Assembly: GCA_017577895.1 (NCBI GenBank) | Contig: PKQY01000015.1 | Span: forward strand, 1-40,527 | Length of the DNA stretch: 40,527 nucleotides | Direction of reading: 5' to 3' | DNA from: Bacillota bacterium | GTDB lineage: Bacteria > Bacillota > Bacilli > ZCTH02-B2 | In this document: one piece after another, positions 16,174-24,640 of the stretch | How positions within the stretch are numbered: the first letter of the stretch is position 1 | How the letters are laid out: each line of letters starts with the position of its first letter | Notes under the pieces: model-generated | Database searches by the model: none | Told to the model about the DNA's origin: nothing | Seen by the model: only the letters and a program-made list of their open reading frames with translations | Made by a program: the position numbers and the translations under genes

Positions 16174-17988
16174 ATGGGAGACTCCCGAGAAAGACAAAAA
16201 CGGATTCGCAACTTTTCCATCATTGCCCATATCGACCACGGCAAATCGACCTTGGCCGACCGCCTGCTGGAATATACGGGTACCATCAGCGAGCGGGAAA
16301 TGACCGAGCAAGTGTTGGATCAGATGGATTTGGAACGGGAGCGGGGGATCACCATCAAATTGACGGCCGTACGGCTCAACTATACGGCCAAAGATGGCCA
16401 GGAGTACGTGATTAACCTCATCGACACTCCTGGCCATGTCGATTTTTCCTACGAAGTTTCCCGCAGCCTCGCCGCCTGCGAAGGGGCGTTGCTGGTGGTG
16501 GATGCGGCGCAAGGCATTGAAGCCCAGACGTTGGTGAACGTCTATTTGGCGTTGGAAAACGATCTGGAAATCATCCCGGTCATCAACAAAATCGACTTGC
16601 CCAGCGCCGATCCGGAACGGGTGCGGCAAGAGATCGAGGAGATCATCGGCTTGGATGCCAGTGATGCCGTGTTGGCGTCGGCAAAGACGGGCGTGGGCAT
16701 CGAAGAAATTTTGGAAAAGGTGGTGCACCGCATTCCGCCGCCGGACGGGGACCCGGATGCACCGCTGCAAGCGCTCATTTTCGATTCCTTGTACGATTCG
16801 TACAAGGGCGTCATCGCTTACGTCCGGGTGGTCAACGGACGAATCGTGCCTGGAATGAAAATCAAAATGATGTCGACGGGCAAAACGTTTGAAGTGACGG
16901 AAATCGGCGTTTTCCGGCCGAAGATGACACCGGTGGACGAATTGTCCGTCGGCGAAGTCGGGTATGTGGTGGCCGGCATCAAAAACGTGCGCGATACGCG
17001 GGTCGGCGACACCATTACCGGCGCCGAACGGCCGGCAGCGGAGCCGTTGCCCGGTTACCGGAAAGTCAATCCCATGGTGTTCTGCGGCATGTATCCGGTG
17101 GACAGCAGCGATTACGAACGGCTGCGGGAGGCGTTGGAGAAACTGGAGTTGAACGACGCGTCGTTGCGCTATGAACCGGAAACGTCTTCGGCGTTGGGGT
17201 TCGGTTTTCGATGCGGATTTTTAGGGCTGCTCCATATGGAAATCATTCAGGAGCGCATCGAACGGGAATTTCAAATTCCGCTCATCACCACCGCACCGAG
17301 CGTCGTCTACCGGGTGTATAAGACCGACGGCACGATGGTCGAGATCGACAACCCGACCAAAATGCCCGAGACGGGCAAAATCGACCACATTGAAGAACCG
17401 TACGTCAAAGCGACCATTCTGGTGCCCAACGAGTATGTGGGGACCGTTATGGAACTGTGCCAGAACAAGCGGGGAATTTTCCAGGACATGCAGTACTTGG
17501 ATACTCGTCGGGTGTCGCTCGTGTATGAAATGCCGCTGTCGGAAATCGTTTATGACTTTTTTGACCAGTTGAAATCGGGGACGAAAGGGTATGCGTCGCT
17601 CGATTATGAATTCAGCGGATATCGGGCTTCCAATTTGGTCAAAATGGACATTTTGCTGAACGGGGAGCCGGTGGACGCCCTTTCGTTCATCGTCCATCGG
17701 GACAAGGCGTACCAGCGGGGGCGGCAAGTGGTGGAAAAGCTGAAGGAACTGATTCCCCGGCAAATGTTTGAAGTCCCGATTCAAGCCGCCATCGGCAGCC
17801 GGGTTATTGCCCGGGAAACGATCAAGGCGTTGCGCAAAAACGTGTTGGCCAAATGTTACGGCGGCGATGTGACGCGCAAACGGAAGCTGCTGGAGAAACA
17901 AAAAGAAGGGAAGAAGCGGATGAAGGCCGTCGGCAAAGTGGACGTGCCTCAGGAAGCGTTTATGGCGGTTTTGAAGTTGGACAACTGA
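16174..17988 (+). CDS. lepA: Elongation factor 4 (LepA)
   Basis: A 604-aa translational GTPase related to EF-G that acts on the ribosome; in vitro it back-translocates tRNAs, and it has been implicated in 30S biogenesis. G motifs are intact: AHIDHGKST at residues 18-26, DTPGHVDF and NKID. EF-G-like domains II, III and V follow, then the LepA-specific C-terminal domain (RDKAYQRGRQVVEKLKELIP in part; AIGSRVIARET; VTRKRKLLEKQKEGKKRMK). The ATG at 16174 follows AGGAGGAG; an upstream in-frame TTG at 16153 lacks such a site. It is followed 12 bases later by hemW, as in B. subtilis. Confidence 0.97.
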   Translation: MGDSRERQKRIRNFSIIAHIDHGKSTLADRLLEYTGTISEREMTEQVLDQMDLERERGITIKLTAVRLNYTAKDGQEYVINLIDTPGHVDFSYEVSRSLAACEGALLVVDAAQGIEAQTLVNVYLALENDLEIIPVINKIDLPSADPERVRQEIEEIIGLDASDAVLASAKTGVGIEEILEKVVHRIPPPDGDPDAPLQALIFDSLYDSYKGVIAYVRVVNGRIVPGMKIKMMSTGKTFEVTEIGVFRPKMTPVDELSVGEVGYVVAGIKNVRDTRVGDTITGAERPAAEPLPGYRKVNPMVFCGMYPVDSSDYERLREALEKLELNDASLRYEPETSSALGFGFRCGFLGLLHMEIIQERIEREFQIPLITTAPSVVYRVYKTDGTMVEIDNPTKMPETGKIDHIEEPYVKATILVPNEYVGTVMELCQNKRGIFQDMQYLDTRRVSLVYEMPLSEIVYDFFDQLKSGTKGYASLDYEFSGYRASNLVKMDILLNGEPVDALSFIVHRDKAYQRGRQVVEKLKELIPRQMFEVPIQAAIGSRVIARETIKALRKNVLAKCYGGDVTRKRKLLEKQKEGKKRMKAVGKVDVPQEAFMAVLKLDN

Positions 17989-18000
17989 GGAGGAGAAAGT

Positions 18001-19140
18001 TTGGGTGCGGGGGCAGTGTATGTGCACATTCCGTTTTGCACCAACAAATGTTATTACTGCGACTTCAATTCGTATGTGCACCACGGTCAGCCCGTCGATG
18101 ATTACTTAGCGGCGCTGGAACAGGAAATGGCCATGACCGTGGCCGCCGAACCTCCGGGACCGATTGGCTCGGTGTTCATCGGCGGCGGGACGCCCACCGT
18201 TTTGTCGCCGGAACAATTGAAACGTTTGTTGACGGCGATTCGCACCCATTTTCCCGACTGGGAAAACGATTGTGAAGTGACGGTGGAAGCCAATCCTGGC
18301 ACGGTAGATGCAGCGAAGTTGGCGGCGCTCCGGGAAGGCGGTGTCAACCGGTTGAGCTTCGGTGCCCAAAGTTTTGATGCTGCGTTGTTGAAAAGGTTGG
18401 GCCGCATCCATCGGCCGGAAGACACCATCGCCAGTGTGGAAGCAGCGCGGAAGGCCGGTTTTGACAATGTGAGCATCGATTTGATGTTCGGACTGCCGGG
18501 ACAGACGTTGGCATCGTTTCAAGAGACGCTGCGGATGGCGTTGGCCCTGGATTTGCCCCATTATTCGGTGTATAGTTTGATCCTTGAAGAAAACACGCCG
18601 TTTTACACGTGGTACCAGCAAGGCCGACTCGCCTTGCCGGATGAAGACGAAGAGGTGGCCATGTACGAGCTGGCCATCGAGGAAATGGAAAAGGCCGGTT
18701 ATCAACAGTATGAAATCAGCAACTTCAGCCGCCCGGGGTGGGCTTCCCGACACAACCTCACCTATTGGTACAATGAAGAGTATTATGGCATCGGGGCCGG
18801 TGCCCACGGTTATGTACGGGATAACCGTTATGAAAACGTGCGGGGCATCCGCGATTACATCGAGCGGGTGCGGCGGGGTGAGCGTCCCATTGCCGCGCAA
18901 CATGCGGTCAGTCGGCAAGAAGCCATGGAAAATTTCATGATCCTGGGCTTGCGTTTGCGCCAGGGCGTCGAATGGGAACGGTTCCGGCGACAATTCGGCC
19001 TTTCGATACAGGAAGCGTTTCCCGGCGTGTTGTCCCGTTTGACGGAACAAGGGCTTGTGGAAATGGATGGGCGCGGTTTGCGGCTAACCCGTCGCGGATT
19101 GTTGCTGGGCAATGACGTGTTTGTTGCTTTTCTCGCTTAA
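18001..19140 (+). CDS. hemW: HemW, radical SAM heme chaperone (HemN-like)
   Basis: A 379-aa radical SAM protein. The cluster-binding CxxxCxxC motif is at C13, C17 and C20 (PFCTNKCYYC), followed by the SAM-binding FIGGGTPT segment. The HemN_C domain covers the C-terminal third. The cysteine found just after the third ligand in true coproporphyrinogen dehydrogenases (CxxxCxxCxC) is replaced by D21-F22 (CYYCDF), which supports HemW, a heme chaperone, rather than the HemN enzyme. The TTG start at 18001 is next to a strong AGGAGGAG site. It is 12 bases downstream of lepA and precedes the hrcA operon. Confidence 0.93.
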   Translation: MGAGAVYVHIPFCTNKCYYCDFNSYVHHGQPVDDYLAALEQEMAMTVAAEPPGPIGSVFIGGGTPTVLSPEQLKRLLTAIRTHFPDWENDCEVTVEANPGTVDAAKLAALREGGVNRLSFGAQSFDAALLKRLGRIHRPEDTIASVEAARKAGFDNVSIDLMFGLPGQTLASFQETLRMALALDLPHYSVYSLILEENTPFYTWYQQGRLALPDEDEEVAMYELAIEEMEKAGYQQYEISNFSRPGWASRHNLTYWYNEEYYGIGAGAHGYVRDNRYENVRGIRDYIERVRRGERPIAAQHAVSRQEAMENFMILGLRLRQGVEWERFRRQFGLSIQEAFPGVLSRLTEQGLVEMDGRGLRLTRRGLLLGNDVFVAFLA

Positions 19141-19150
19141 GAAATAAGGA

Positions 19151-19180
19151 TTGACAACTGCCGTCATGTTTTGCTACGTT
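19151..19180 (+). promoter_or_regulatory. SigA-type promoter of the hrcA operon
   Basis: A perfect TTGACA at 19151-19156 and an extended -10 TGCTACGTT ending at 19180 are separated by 18 bases. The start site near 19187 lies directly before the CIRCE operator. Confidence 0.75.
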
Positions 19181-19192
19181 TGGATTAACAAT

Positions 19193-19219
19193 TTAGCACT
19201 CGGTTGAGCAGAGTGCTAA
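19193..19219 (+). promoter_or_regulatory. CIRCE operator (HrcA binding site)
   Basis: A perfect inverted repeat: TTAGCACTC at 19193-19201, a nine-base spacer, and GAGTGCTAA at 19211-19219. This is the exact CIRCE consensus bound by HrcA, and lies between the promoter and the hrcA start. Confidence 0.98.
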
Positions 19220-19236
19220 TAAAGGGGGTGGGAGAG

Positions 19237-20274
19237 ATGTTGACCGAGCGACAACAGCAAATTTTGCAGATCGTGGTGGAACACTATATTTCGGAGGCGG
19301 AACCGGTCGGTTCGCGCATGGTTTCCAAACGGGGCGGGATGCCGTACAGCCCGGCCACCATTCGGAATGAAATGGCCGACCTCGAAGAGATGGGTTATTT
19401 GGAACAGCCCCATACGTCGGCAGGGCGGATTCCATCGGAAAAAGGGTACCGCTATTATGTGGATCGGTTGGTGCAGCCGACACCGATTTCCTGGCAAAAG
19501 GTCCGGGAACTGAAACAATTGCTGTCGGAGAAAATGGTTCATACCGAACAAAGCATGCAGCAGACGGCGGAAATTTTGTCGAATGTAACCAACTACACGA
19601 CGTTTGTGCTGGGACCGGAGGCGTATCATGCCTCACTGAAAAGTTTGCAGCTCATCCCGATTACGGACGAGACCGCCGTCGTCATTATCGTGACCAATAC
19701 CGGACATGTGGAGCACCACAAAATTACCATCCCCGACGGCATTCCACGGAACGAAATGGAGCGTCTCGTCAATTTGCTGAATGCCAAATTGTACCAAGTG
19801 CCGTTGGTCCAGCTGAAAAGCCGTCTGCGCCAGGAAATCGCAGACGAAATCCGTCGGCATTTGACCGCCTATGAAGCGTGGATGAACTTTTTGGAGTCGC
19901 TGTTGGCCGTCCGCAAGTCGGCGGAACGGGTTTATTTGAGCGGAACGGCAAAAATCTTATCCCACCCCGAATTTCAGGATGTCAACAAAGTCCGAGCGTT
20001 GTTTGAATGGCTGGAAAACCAAGAAGCACTGGTCAGCTTGTTGGAAGATAGCCGTGCCGGCATTCAAGTTCACATCGGCCAGGAAAATAAAGTGGAAGCC
20101 ATGAACGAATGCAGCCTGATCACGTTCTCCCATATCGTCAACGGCACGCTCTTTGGAACCATCGGCATCCTGGGTCCGACCCGGATGCATTACAATAAAG
20201 TGATCGGCTTGTTAACGACGTTATCCGGCGACCTGACCAACTTGTTCCAACGTTGGTATCAGGCCGGTGCTTAG
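19237..20274 (+). CDS. hrcA: Heat-inducible transcription repressor HrcA
   Basis: A 345-aa repressor that binds CIRCE and represses class I heat-shock genes; its activity depends on GroE in B. subtilis. The N-terminal winged helix is clear (MLTERQQQILQIVVEHYI, SRMVSKRGG, PATIRNEMADLEEMGYL, HTSAGRIPSEKGYRYYVD), followed by the GAF-like and inserted dimerisation domains. The ATG at 19237 has GGGGGTGGGAGAG upstream; an in-frame GTG at 19204 lies in the CIRCE element. It is the first gene of hrcA-grpE-dnaK and is autoregulated through the CIRCE site. Confidence 0.97.
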   Translation: MLTERQQQILQIVVEHYISEAEPVGSRMVSKRGGMPYSPATIRNEMADLEEMGYLEQPHTSAGRIPSEKGYRYYVDRLVQPTPISWQKVRELKQLLSEKMVHTEQSMQQTAEILSNVTNYTTFVLGPEAYHASLKSLQLIPITDETAVVIIVTNTGHVEHHKITIPDGIPRNEMERLVNLLNAKLYQVPLVQLKSRLRQEIADEIRRHLTAYEAWMNFLESLLAVRKSAERVYLSGTAKILSHPEFQDVNKVRALFEWLENQEALVSLLEDSRAGIQVHIGQENKVEAMNECSLITFSHIVNGTLFGTIGILGPTRMHYNKVIGLLTTLSGDLTNLFQRWYQAGA

Positions 20275-20286
20275 GAGGGTGTTTCA

Positions 20287-20949
20287 TTGACGGAGCAGGA
20301 AGACTTGCGTCTTGAACCGGATGAGCAACGGGAACAGCCAGCGGATGAGGCTACCCTTGCGCAGAGCGACGAGGCAGCCAAAAACGATGTTGGCAATGCG
20401 GAAGGGGAAACGCCTCCGTCTTCTTCTGAAACGGCCACGGAAGAGTCGGCAGGAGAAACCTCCGGGGAAAACCCCTTGGAACAAGAAGTTCAGCAATTGC
20501 GGCAGCAATTGGAAGCTGCCCGCGCCGAGGCGGAAGCCAACTATCAGCGGTTTTTGCGGGCTCAGGCCGACTTCGAGAATTTCCGCCGGAGAACCCGGCA
20601 GGAAAAAGAAGAGTGGCTCAAGTATGCCAGTGTGCCATTGATCGAAGCGCTGTTACCGGTGTTGGACAACTTTGAGCGGGCCATCGAGGCTGGGCGGGCG
20701 GCGGATCCCGCCTCTTCCTTGTTGCAAGGCATCGAAATGGTCTACAAGCAGTTCAAAGACGCGCTGGCCGCCCAAGGACTGGAAGAAATTGAATGCCTCG
20801 GTCAGCCCTTTGATCCGTTTCAGCACGAAGCGGTCATGCGTGAGCCGTCGGAGGAACATCCGGAAGGCACGGTCATCGGCGTATTGCAAAAAGGGTATCG
20901 TGTCAAAGACCGGGTGATTCGTCCGGCGATGGTCAAAGTGAGTGGGTAG
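20287..20949 (+). CDS. grpE: Nucleotide exchange factor GrpE
   Basis: A 220-aa DnaK cochaperone that releases ADP from DnaK. An acidic, Q/E-rich disordered N-terminal region (residues 1 to about 65) is followed by a long dimerising coiled coil (EQEVQQLRQQLEAARAEAE) and the C-terminal beta domain (HEAVMREPSEEHPEGTVIGV, VLQKGYRVKDRVIRPAMVKV). The TTG start at 20287 lies six bases after TTAGGAGGG, a strong ribosome site. It starts 13 bases after hrcA and is read in the CIRCE-controlled operon. Confidence 0.97.
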   Translation: MTEQEDLRLEPDEQREQPADEATLAQSDEAAKNDVGNAEGETPPSSSETATEESAGETSGENPLEQEVQQLRQQLEAARAEAEANYQRFLRAQADFENFRRRTRQEKEEWLKYASVPLIEALLPVLDNFERAIEAGRAADPASSLLQGIEMVYKQFKDALAAQGLEEIECLGQPFDPFQHEAVMREPSEEHPEGTVIGVLQKGYRVKDRVIRPAMVKVSG

Positions 20950-20982
20950 ACTGACATTAGAACACGCAGTGGAGGGAATCGC

Positions 20983-22824
20983 ATGGGTAAAGTGTTGGGA
21001 ATTGACCTGGGTACGACCAACTCTTGTATGGCGGTGATGGAAGGCGGCGAAGTCGTCATCATTCCCAACGCCGAAGGTGGACGGACGACGCCCTCGGTCG
21101 TGGCGTTTACCAAGGACGGGCAACGGCTCGTCGGTGAGGCCGCCAAGCGGCAAGCCATCACCAACCCGGAACGGACGATTATTTCCATTAAACGACACAT
21201 GGGCACCAACTATAAAGTGGACATCGACGGCAAGGAATACACACCGCAAGAAATTTCTGCGATGATCTTGCAAAAATTAAAAGCCGATGCGGAAAGTTTC
21301 TTGGGTGAGCCCGTCACGCAGGCGGTCATCACGGTTCCTGCGTATTTTAACGATGCCCAGCGGCAAGCGACGAAAGATGCAGGAAGAATCGCAGGACTGG
21401 AAGTGCTGCGGATTATCAACGAGCCCACGGCGGCGTCGTTGGCGTACGGATTGGACAAAGAAGAAGACCAGACGATTCTCGTGTACGACTTGGGCGGCGG
21501 TACTTTCGACGTCTCCATTTTAGAGTTGGGGGACGGCTTTTTTGAGGTGAAAGCCACCAGCGGGGACAACCACCTGGGCGGCGATGATTTTGACCAACGC
21601 ATTATCGATTATTTGGTGGAGACGTTTAAAGCGCAAACCGGCATCGACCTGCGGAATGACAAAATGGCGATGCAACGGCTGAAAGAGGCGGCGGAAAAGG
21701 CGAAAAAAGACTTGTCCAGCATGTTGACGACGACGATTTCGTTGCCGTTTATTGCCGCTGACGCCACCGGCCCCAAACATTTGGAGCTGGATTTGACCCG
21801 GGCAAAATTCGAAGATATGACCCGGGATTTGGTGGAACGGACGTTGGGGCCCACGCGGCAAGCGCTGAGTGATGCGGGTTTGAGCCCCAGCGATATCGAC
21901 AAAGTGGTGTTGGTGGGCGGTTCCACCCGAATTCCGGCGGTGCAGGAAGCCATCAAAAACTTGATCGGCAAGGAGCCGCATAAAGGGGTTAACCCCGATG
22001 AAGTGGTGGCCATGGGCGCGGCCATCCAAGGCGCCGTCTTGAAGGGTGAAGTGAAAGACGTCGTGTTGCTGGACGTGACGCCGTTGTCGCTCGGGATTGA
22101 GACGTTGGGCGGCGTGTTCACCAAGCTCATCGAGCGGAATACGACGATTCCCACCAGCAAGTCGCAAATTTTTACCACGGCGGCGGACAACCAGACGTCT
22201 GTGGAAATCCACGTCTTGCAAGGGGAACGGCCGATGGCGGCCGACAACAAAACGTTGGGCCGCTTTACGTTGACGGATATCCCGCCGGCGCCGCGGGGTG
22301 TGCCGCAAATTGAAGTGACGTTTGACATTGACGCCAACGGCATCGTCAATGTGTCGGCCAAAGACTTGGGCACCGGTAAAAGTCAAAAAATCACCATCAC
22401 CGGCGGCAGCGGCTTGAGCGAAGAAGAAATCCAACGGATGATCAAAGAAGCGGAAATGTATGCGGAAGAAGACCGGAAACGGCGTGAAGCCGCCGAGTTG
22501 CGGAACCAGGCGGACCACTTGATTTTCACGACGGAAAAAACGTTGAAAGACTTGGGCGACAAAGTGGCTCAAGCCGACGTGCAAAAAATCAACGATGCCA
22601 AGGAAGAACTGAAAAAAGCGCTGGAGGGCAATGATCAGCAGGCCATCAAAACGGCCATGGATAAGCTGAGCCAAGTGGTGCAAGAAATGTCCGTCAAGCT
22701 GTATCAACAAGCGGCGCAGAACCAATCGGCCCAAAGCGCGGCCAATAGCGCGAATGCGGCAGGCAACAAAGAAAACGTCGTGGATGCCGAATATGAAGTG
22801 ATGGACGACGACAAGAAAAACTGA
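20983..22824 (+). CDS. dnaK: Molecular chaperone DnaK (Hsp70)
   Basis: A 613-aa ATP-dependent chaperone. The nucleotide-binding domain starts with GIDLGTTNSCMAVMEGGE and includes VITVPAYFNDAQRQATKDAG, DLGGGTFDVS and VLVGGSTRIPAVQ. The substrate-binding domain contains DVTPLSLGIETLGG, and a helical lid and an unstructured tail with the usual acidic end follow. It carries the Gram-positive deletion in the N-terminal quarter (GPKHLELDLTR context). The ATG at 20983 follows GTGGAGGGAA. A terminator follows 15 bases after the stop, so dnaJ, normally next, is not in this transcript. Confidence 0.98.
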   Translation: MGKVLGIDLGTTNSCMAVMEGGEVVIIPNAEGGRTTPSVVAFTKDGQRLVGEAAKRQAITNPERTIISIKRHMGTNYKVDIDGKEYTPQEISAMILQKLKADAESFLGEPVTQAVITVPAYFNDAQRQATKDAGRIAGLEVLRIINEPTAASLAYGLDKEEDQTILVYDLGGGTFDVSILELGDGFFEVKATSGDNHLGGDDFDQRIIDYLVETFKAQTGIDLRNDKMAMQRLKEAAEKAKKDLSSMLTTTISLPFIAADATGPKHLELDLTRAKFEDMTRDLVERTLGPTRQALSDAGLSPSDIDKVVLVGGSTRIPAVQEAIKNLIGKEPHKGVNPDEVVAMGAAIQGAVLKGEVKDVVLLDVTPLSLGIETLGGVFTKLIERNTTIPTSKSQIFTTAADNQTSVEIHVLQGERPMAADNKTLGRFTLTDIPPAPRGVPQIEVTFDIDANGIVNVSAKDLGTGKSQKITITGGSGLSEEEIQRMIKEAEMYAEEDRKRREAAELRNQADHLIFTTEKTLKDLGDKVAQADVQKINDAKEELKKALEGNDQQAIKTAMDKLSQVVQEMSVKLYQQAAQNQSAQSAANSANAAGNKENVVDAEYEVMDDDKKN

Positions 22825-22838
22825 AGCGGAACAAAAGG

Positions 22839-22871
22839 ACAGGCACTCGAACATGGGTGCCTGTTTTTTTT
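22839..22871 (+). terminator. Intrinsic terminator of the hrcA-grpE-dnaK operon
   Basis: ACAGGCAC at 22839-22846 pairs perfectly with GTGCCTGT at 22857-22864, followed by an eight-T tract to 22871. Confidence 0.92.
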
Positions 22872-22886
22872 GAAGACAAATGCCGA

Positions 22887-22915
22887 TTGAATCGTCGGAT
22901 ATTTTGTATTAAAAT
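22887..22915 (+). promoter_or_regulatory. SigA-type promoter of the PCD-like gene
   Basis: TTGAAT at 22887-22892 and TAAAAT at 22910-22915 with a 17-base spacer, in an AT-rich stretch after the dnaK terminator. The start would be about 55 bases before the coding region. Confidence 0.65.
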
Positions 22916-22975
22916 AAAAAATTACAACAAACAAAATCGACGGGCATATCTCTTTTGAAACGGGGTGTTCGGACG

Positions 22976-23272
22976 ATGGCCAAACTGACTTCGGAACAAA
23001 TTGCGGTGTACATGCGCTATCTTTCGCAATGGGAAGAGAAGGATGAGGCGCTGGAAAAGACGTTCCGTTTTCAGAACGATGAAGACGCCGTTCGATTTGT
23101 TCAGCTGCTTTGCGAAAAAGTGCGTGAGAACCAACACATGCCGGAACTCCATCTGAAAAAAGGCCAAGTCCATGTGAAATTGTATTCGGTCGATGACGAT
23201 GGGGTTGGCATTACGGGAAGAGATTTTGCGCTGGCCATGGCGGCGGATCAAATTTTTCGCCAGTTTGCCTAG
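22976..23272 (+). CDS. Pterin-4a-carbinolamine dehydratase-like protein, degenerate active site
   Basis: A 98-aa protein that can be aligned with the PCD/DCoH fold: helix (DAVRFVQLLCEKV), a motif at H54-M55-P56 where active enzymes have HHP, a strand (VHVKLYS), and GITGRDFALA matching the usual GLTEKDFxLA. In active PCDs the strand is followed by TH; here V72-D73 stands in its place. Only one of three catalytic histidines is thus clear, so dehydratase activity is doubtful and a binding or regulatory role is possible. The ATG at 22976 has GGGGTG upstream. It stands alone between the dnaK terminator and a small unknown gene. The family call is moderate. Confidence 0.6.
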   Translation: MAKLTSEQIAVYMRYLSQWEEKDEALEKTFRFQNDEDAVRFVQLLCEKVRENQHMPELHLKKGQVHVKLYSVDDDGVGITGRDFALAMAADQIFRQFA

Positions 23273-23334
23273 TCCCAAGAATTGTAATAAAATAACAGTG
23301 GAAAGTAGAGCGCTTTCTTGCAACGAAGGTGGTG

Positions 23335-23622
23335 ATGGTCATGATGCCGGCGATGGTTCCTTATTTGTTGCATGTCGGGCCATGGACGTATCAGGAAGCC
23401 CAGCTGTTATGGAAAGAAGCCATGCGGGTCGTCGATCGGGTGGAAATGGTGCCTGCAGGAAGACGGGTTTCCACCGACTTTCATCCGTTTCATACGACCC
23501 ATCGGGAGACGGGCCAGGATAGAGCCTACGGGACCCATCGGCCACGGAACGATGTGTTTCGAAAATGGCTGGAAAGGCAGTTGTATCCTCATCTCGGTCA
23601 GCAGGTTGATGCGTATGTTTAA
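23335..23622 (+). CDS. Hypothetical protein, 95 aa
   Basis: Not recognised. A 95-aa soluble protein without a signal peptide or membrane segment. It begins MVMMPAMVPYLLHVGPWTYQEA and contains several W, H and R residues (THRETGQDRAYGTHRPRNDV). Starts at ATG 23335 or 23341 fit the AAGGTGG site ending at 23332; the exact choice is uncertain. It lies 62 bases after the PCD-like gene, possibly in its transcript, and the prsA promoter overlaps its last codons. The ribosome site and undisturbed frame support coding, but no domain can be named. Confidence 0.6.
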   Translation: MVMMPAMVPYLLHVGPWTYQEAQLLWKEAMRVVDRVEMVPAGRRVSTDFHPFHTTHRETGQDRAYGTHRPRNDVFRKWLERQLYPHLGQQVDAYV

Positions 23623-23635
23623 CATTTGATAAAAT
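23606..23635 (+). promoter_or_regulatory. Putative SigA promoter of prsA
   Basis: TTGATG at 23606-23611 and TAAAAT at 23630-23635 with an 18-base spacer, about 55 bases before the prsA start and partly inside the preceding small gene. Confidence 0.55.
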
Positions 23636-23690
23636 ACTTGGGTATTGAATGAGACAGGATGCCCATAGGCTGACGAGGAGGAATGGAGTT

Positions 23691-24563
23691 TTGGCACATC
23701 GTTCCTACAAATGGCCGATTTTTTTTGCCGTTGTCATCTTGACATTGGTGTTGACGGCCTGTCAGGCGCAGGATCGGGAAATCGTCGCCAAAGTGAATGG
23801 GGACGTCATTACCAAGGATGAATTTTATCATGAGTTGCTGAAGGCCGGTGGGAAGCAACTGTTGGACCGGCTCATCGAACAAAAATTGATTCAACAGGCC
23901 GCCAAGGAAAAGGGCGTGACGGTGTCCGAACAACAAGTGGAAGAACAGGTGAAAGAAATGAAGCAGCAGTTCGGTGGTGAAAGTTCATTCCAGATGTACA
24001 TGGACCAATTTGGCATTACGGAGGACATGTTGAAAGACGACATTCGCCACCAACTACTGATGGAAGAAATTTTGGGACCGGAAATTGAAGTCACCGAAGA
24101 AGAAATCAAAGAGTATTTCGAGGAGAATAAAGAATTTTTAGGGGAACCGGAACAGGTGAAGGCTCGCCATATTTTGGTGGAAACGGAGGAACAAGCCCAC
24201 GAAATCTTGGCCAAACTGAAACAGGGCGAATCGTTTGAAGACTTGGCGAAACAGTATTCCACCGATGAAGCCAGCAAGGACAACGGCGGCGATTTAGGTT
24301 ATTTTGGGCGGGGCGAAATGGTGGCGGAATTTGAAGAAGTAGCGTTTTCTTTAAAACCGGGAGAAACGAGTAAACCGGTGAAAACGCAATTCGGTTACCA
24401 CATCATTAAAGTGGAAGATCACAAAGAAGCGCGGCCGGCTGTTTTTGAGGAGAAAAAGGAAGAAATTGAGACGATCCTCCGGCAACAAAAAATCAACGAA
24501 AAAAAAGACGCGTGGTTGAATGAACTGCGGGAAAAGGCGGATGTGGTCAATTACTTGAAATGA
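23691..24563 (+). CDS. prsA: PrsA-type foldase lipoprotein (PpiC parvulin)
   Basis: A 290-aa extracytoplasmic peptidyl-prolyl isomerase that assists folding of exported proteins. A lipoprotein signal ends in the lipobox LTAC with C24 as the lipidated residue (VVILTLVLTACQAQ). A SurA_N-like region follows (VNGDVITKDEFYHELLK), then a parvulin domain at roughly residues 150-240 (VKARHILVETEEQA, SFEDLAKQYSTDEASKDNGG, LGYFGRGEM, TQFGYHIIKV) and a charged C-terminal helix. The TTG at 23691 is chosen because AGGAGGA lies seven bases upstream and it places the signal peptide at the N-terminus; the in-frame ATG at 23649 has no such site. Confidence 0.93.
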   Translation: MAHRSYKWPIFFAVVILTLVLTACQAQDREIVAKVNGDVITKDEFYHELLKAGGKQLLDRLIEQKLIQQAAKEKGVTVSEQQVEEQVKEMKQQFGGESSFQMYMDQFGITEDMLKDDIRHQLLMEEILGPEIEVTEEEIKEYFEENKEFLGEPEQVKARHILVETEEQAHEILAKLKQGESFEDLAKQYSTDEASKDNGGDLGYFGRGEMVAEFEEVAFSLKPGETSKPVKTQFGYHIIKVEDHKEARPAVFEEKKEEIETILRQQKINEKKDAWLNELREKADVVNYLK

Positions 24564-24598
24564 ATCGGGTATAAACGCGGTCAGCCTGGATAAAATAA

Positions 24599-24629
24599 CC
24601 TTCGTCGCAACGATTTTCTTGCGCGAAGG
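24599..24629 (+). promoter_or_regulatory. Hairpin covering the ribosome site of the YckD-like gene
   Basis: CCTTCG at 24599-24604 pairs with CGAAGG at 24624-24629, continuing across a one-base bulge with CGCAA/TTGCG. The 3' arm contains the first half of AAGGAG. There is no T tract, so it is not a terminator. Confidence 0.5.
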
Positions 24630-24640
24630 AGTGGAAGCCA

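Noticed and set aside
21520..22854. 444-codon minus-strand open frame opposite dnaK
   Set aside because: Antisense shadow of dnaK; long opposite-strand frames over dnaK are a known artefact.
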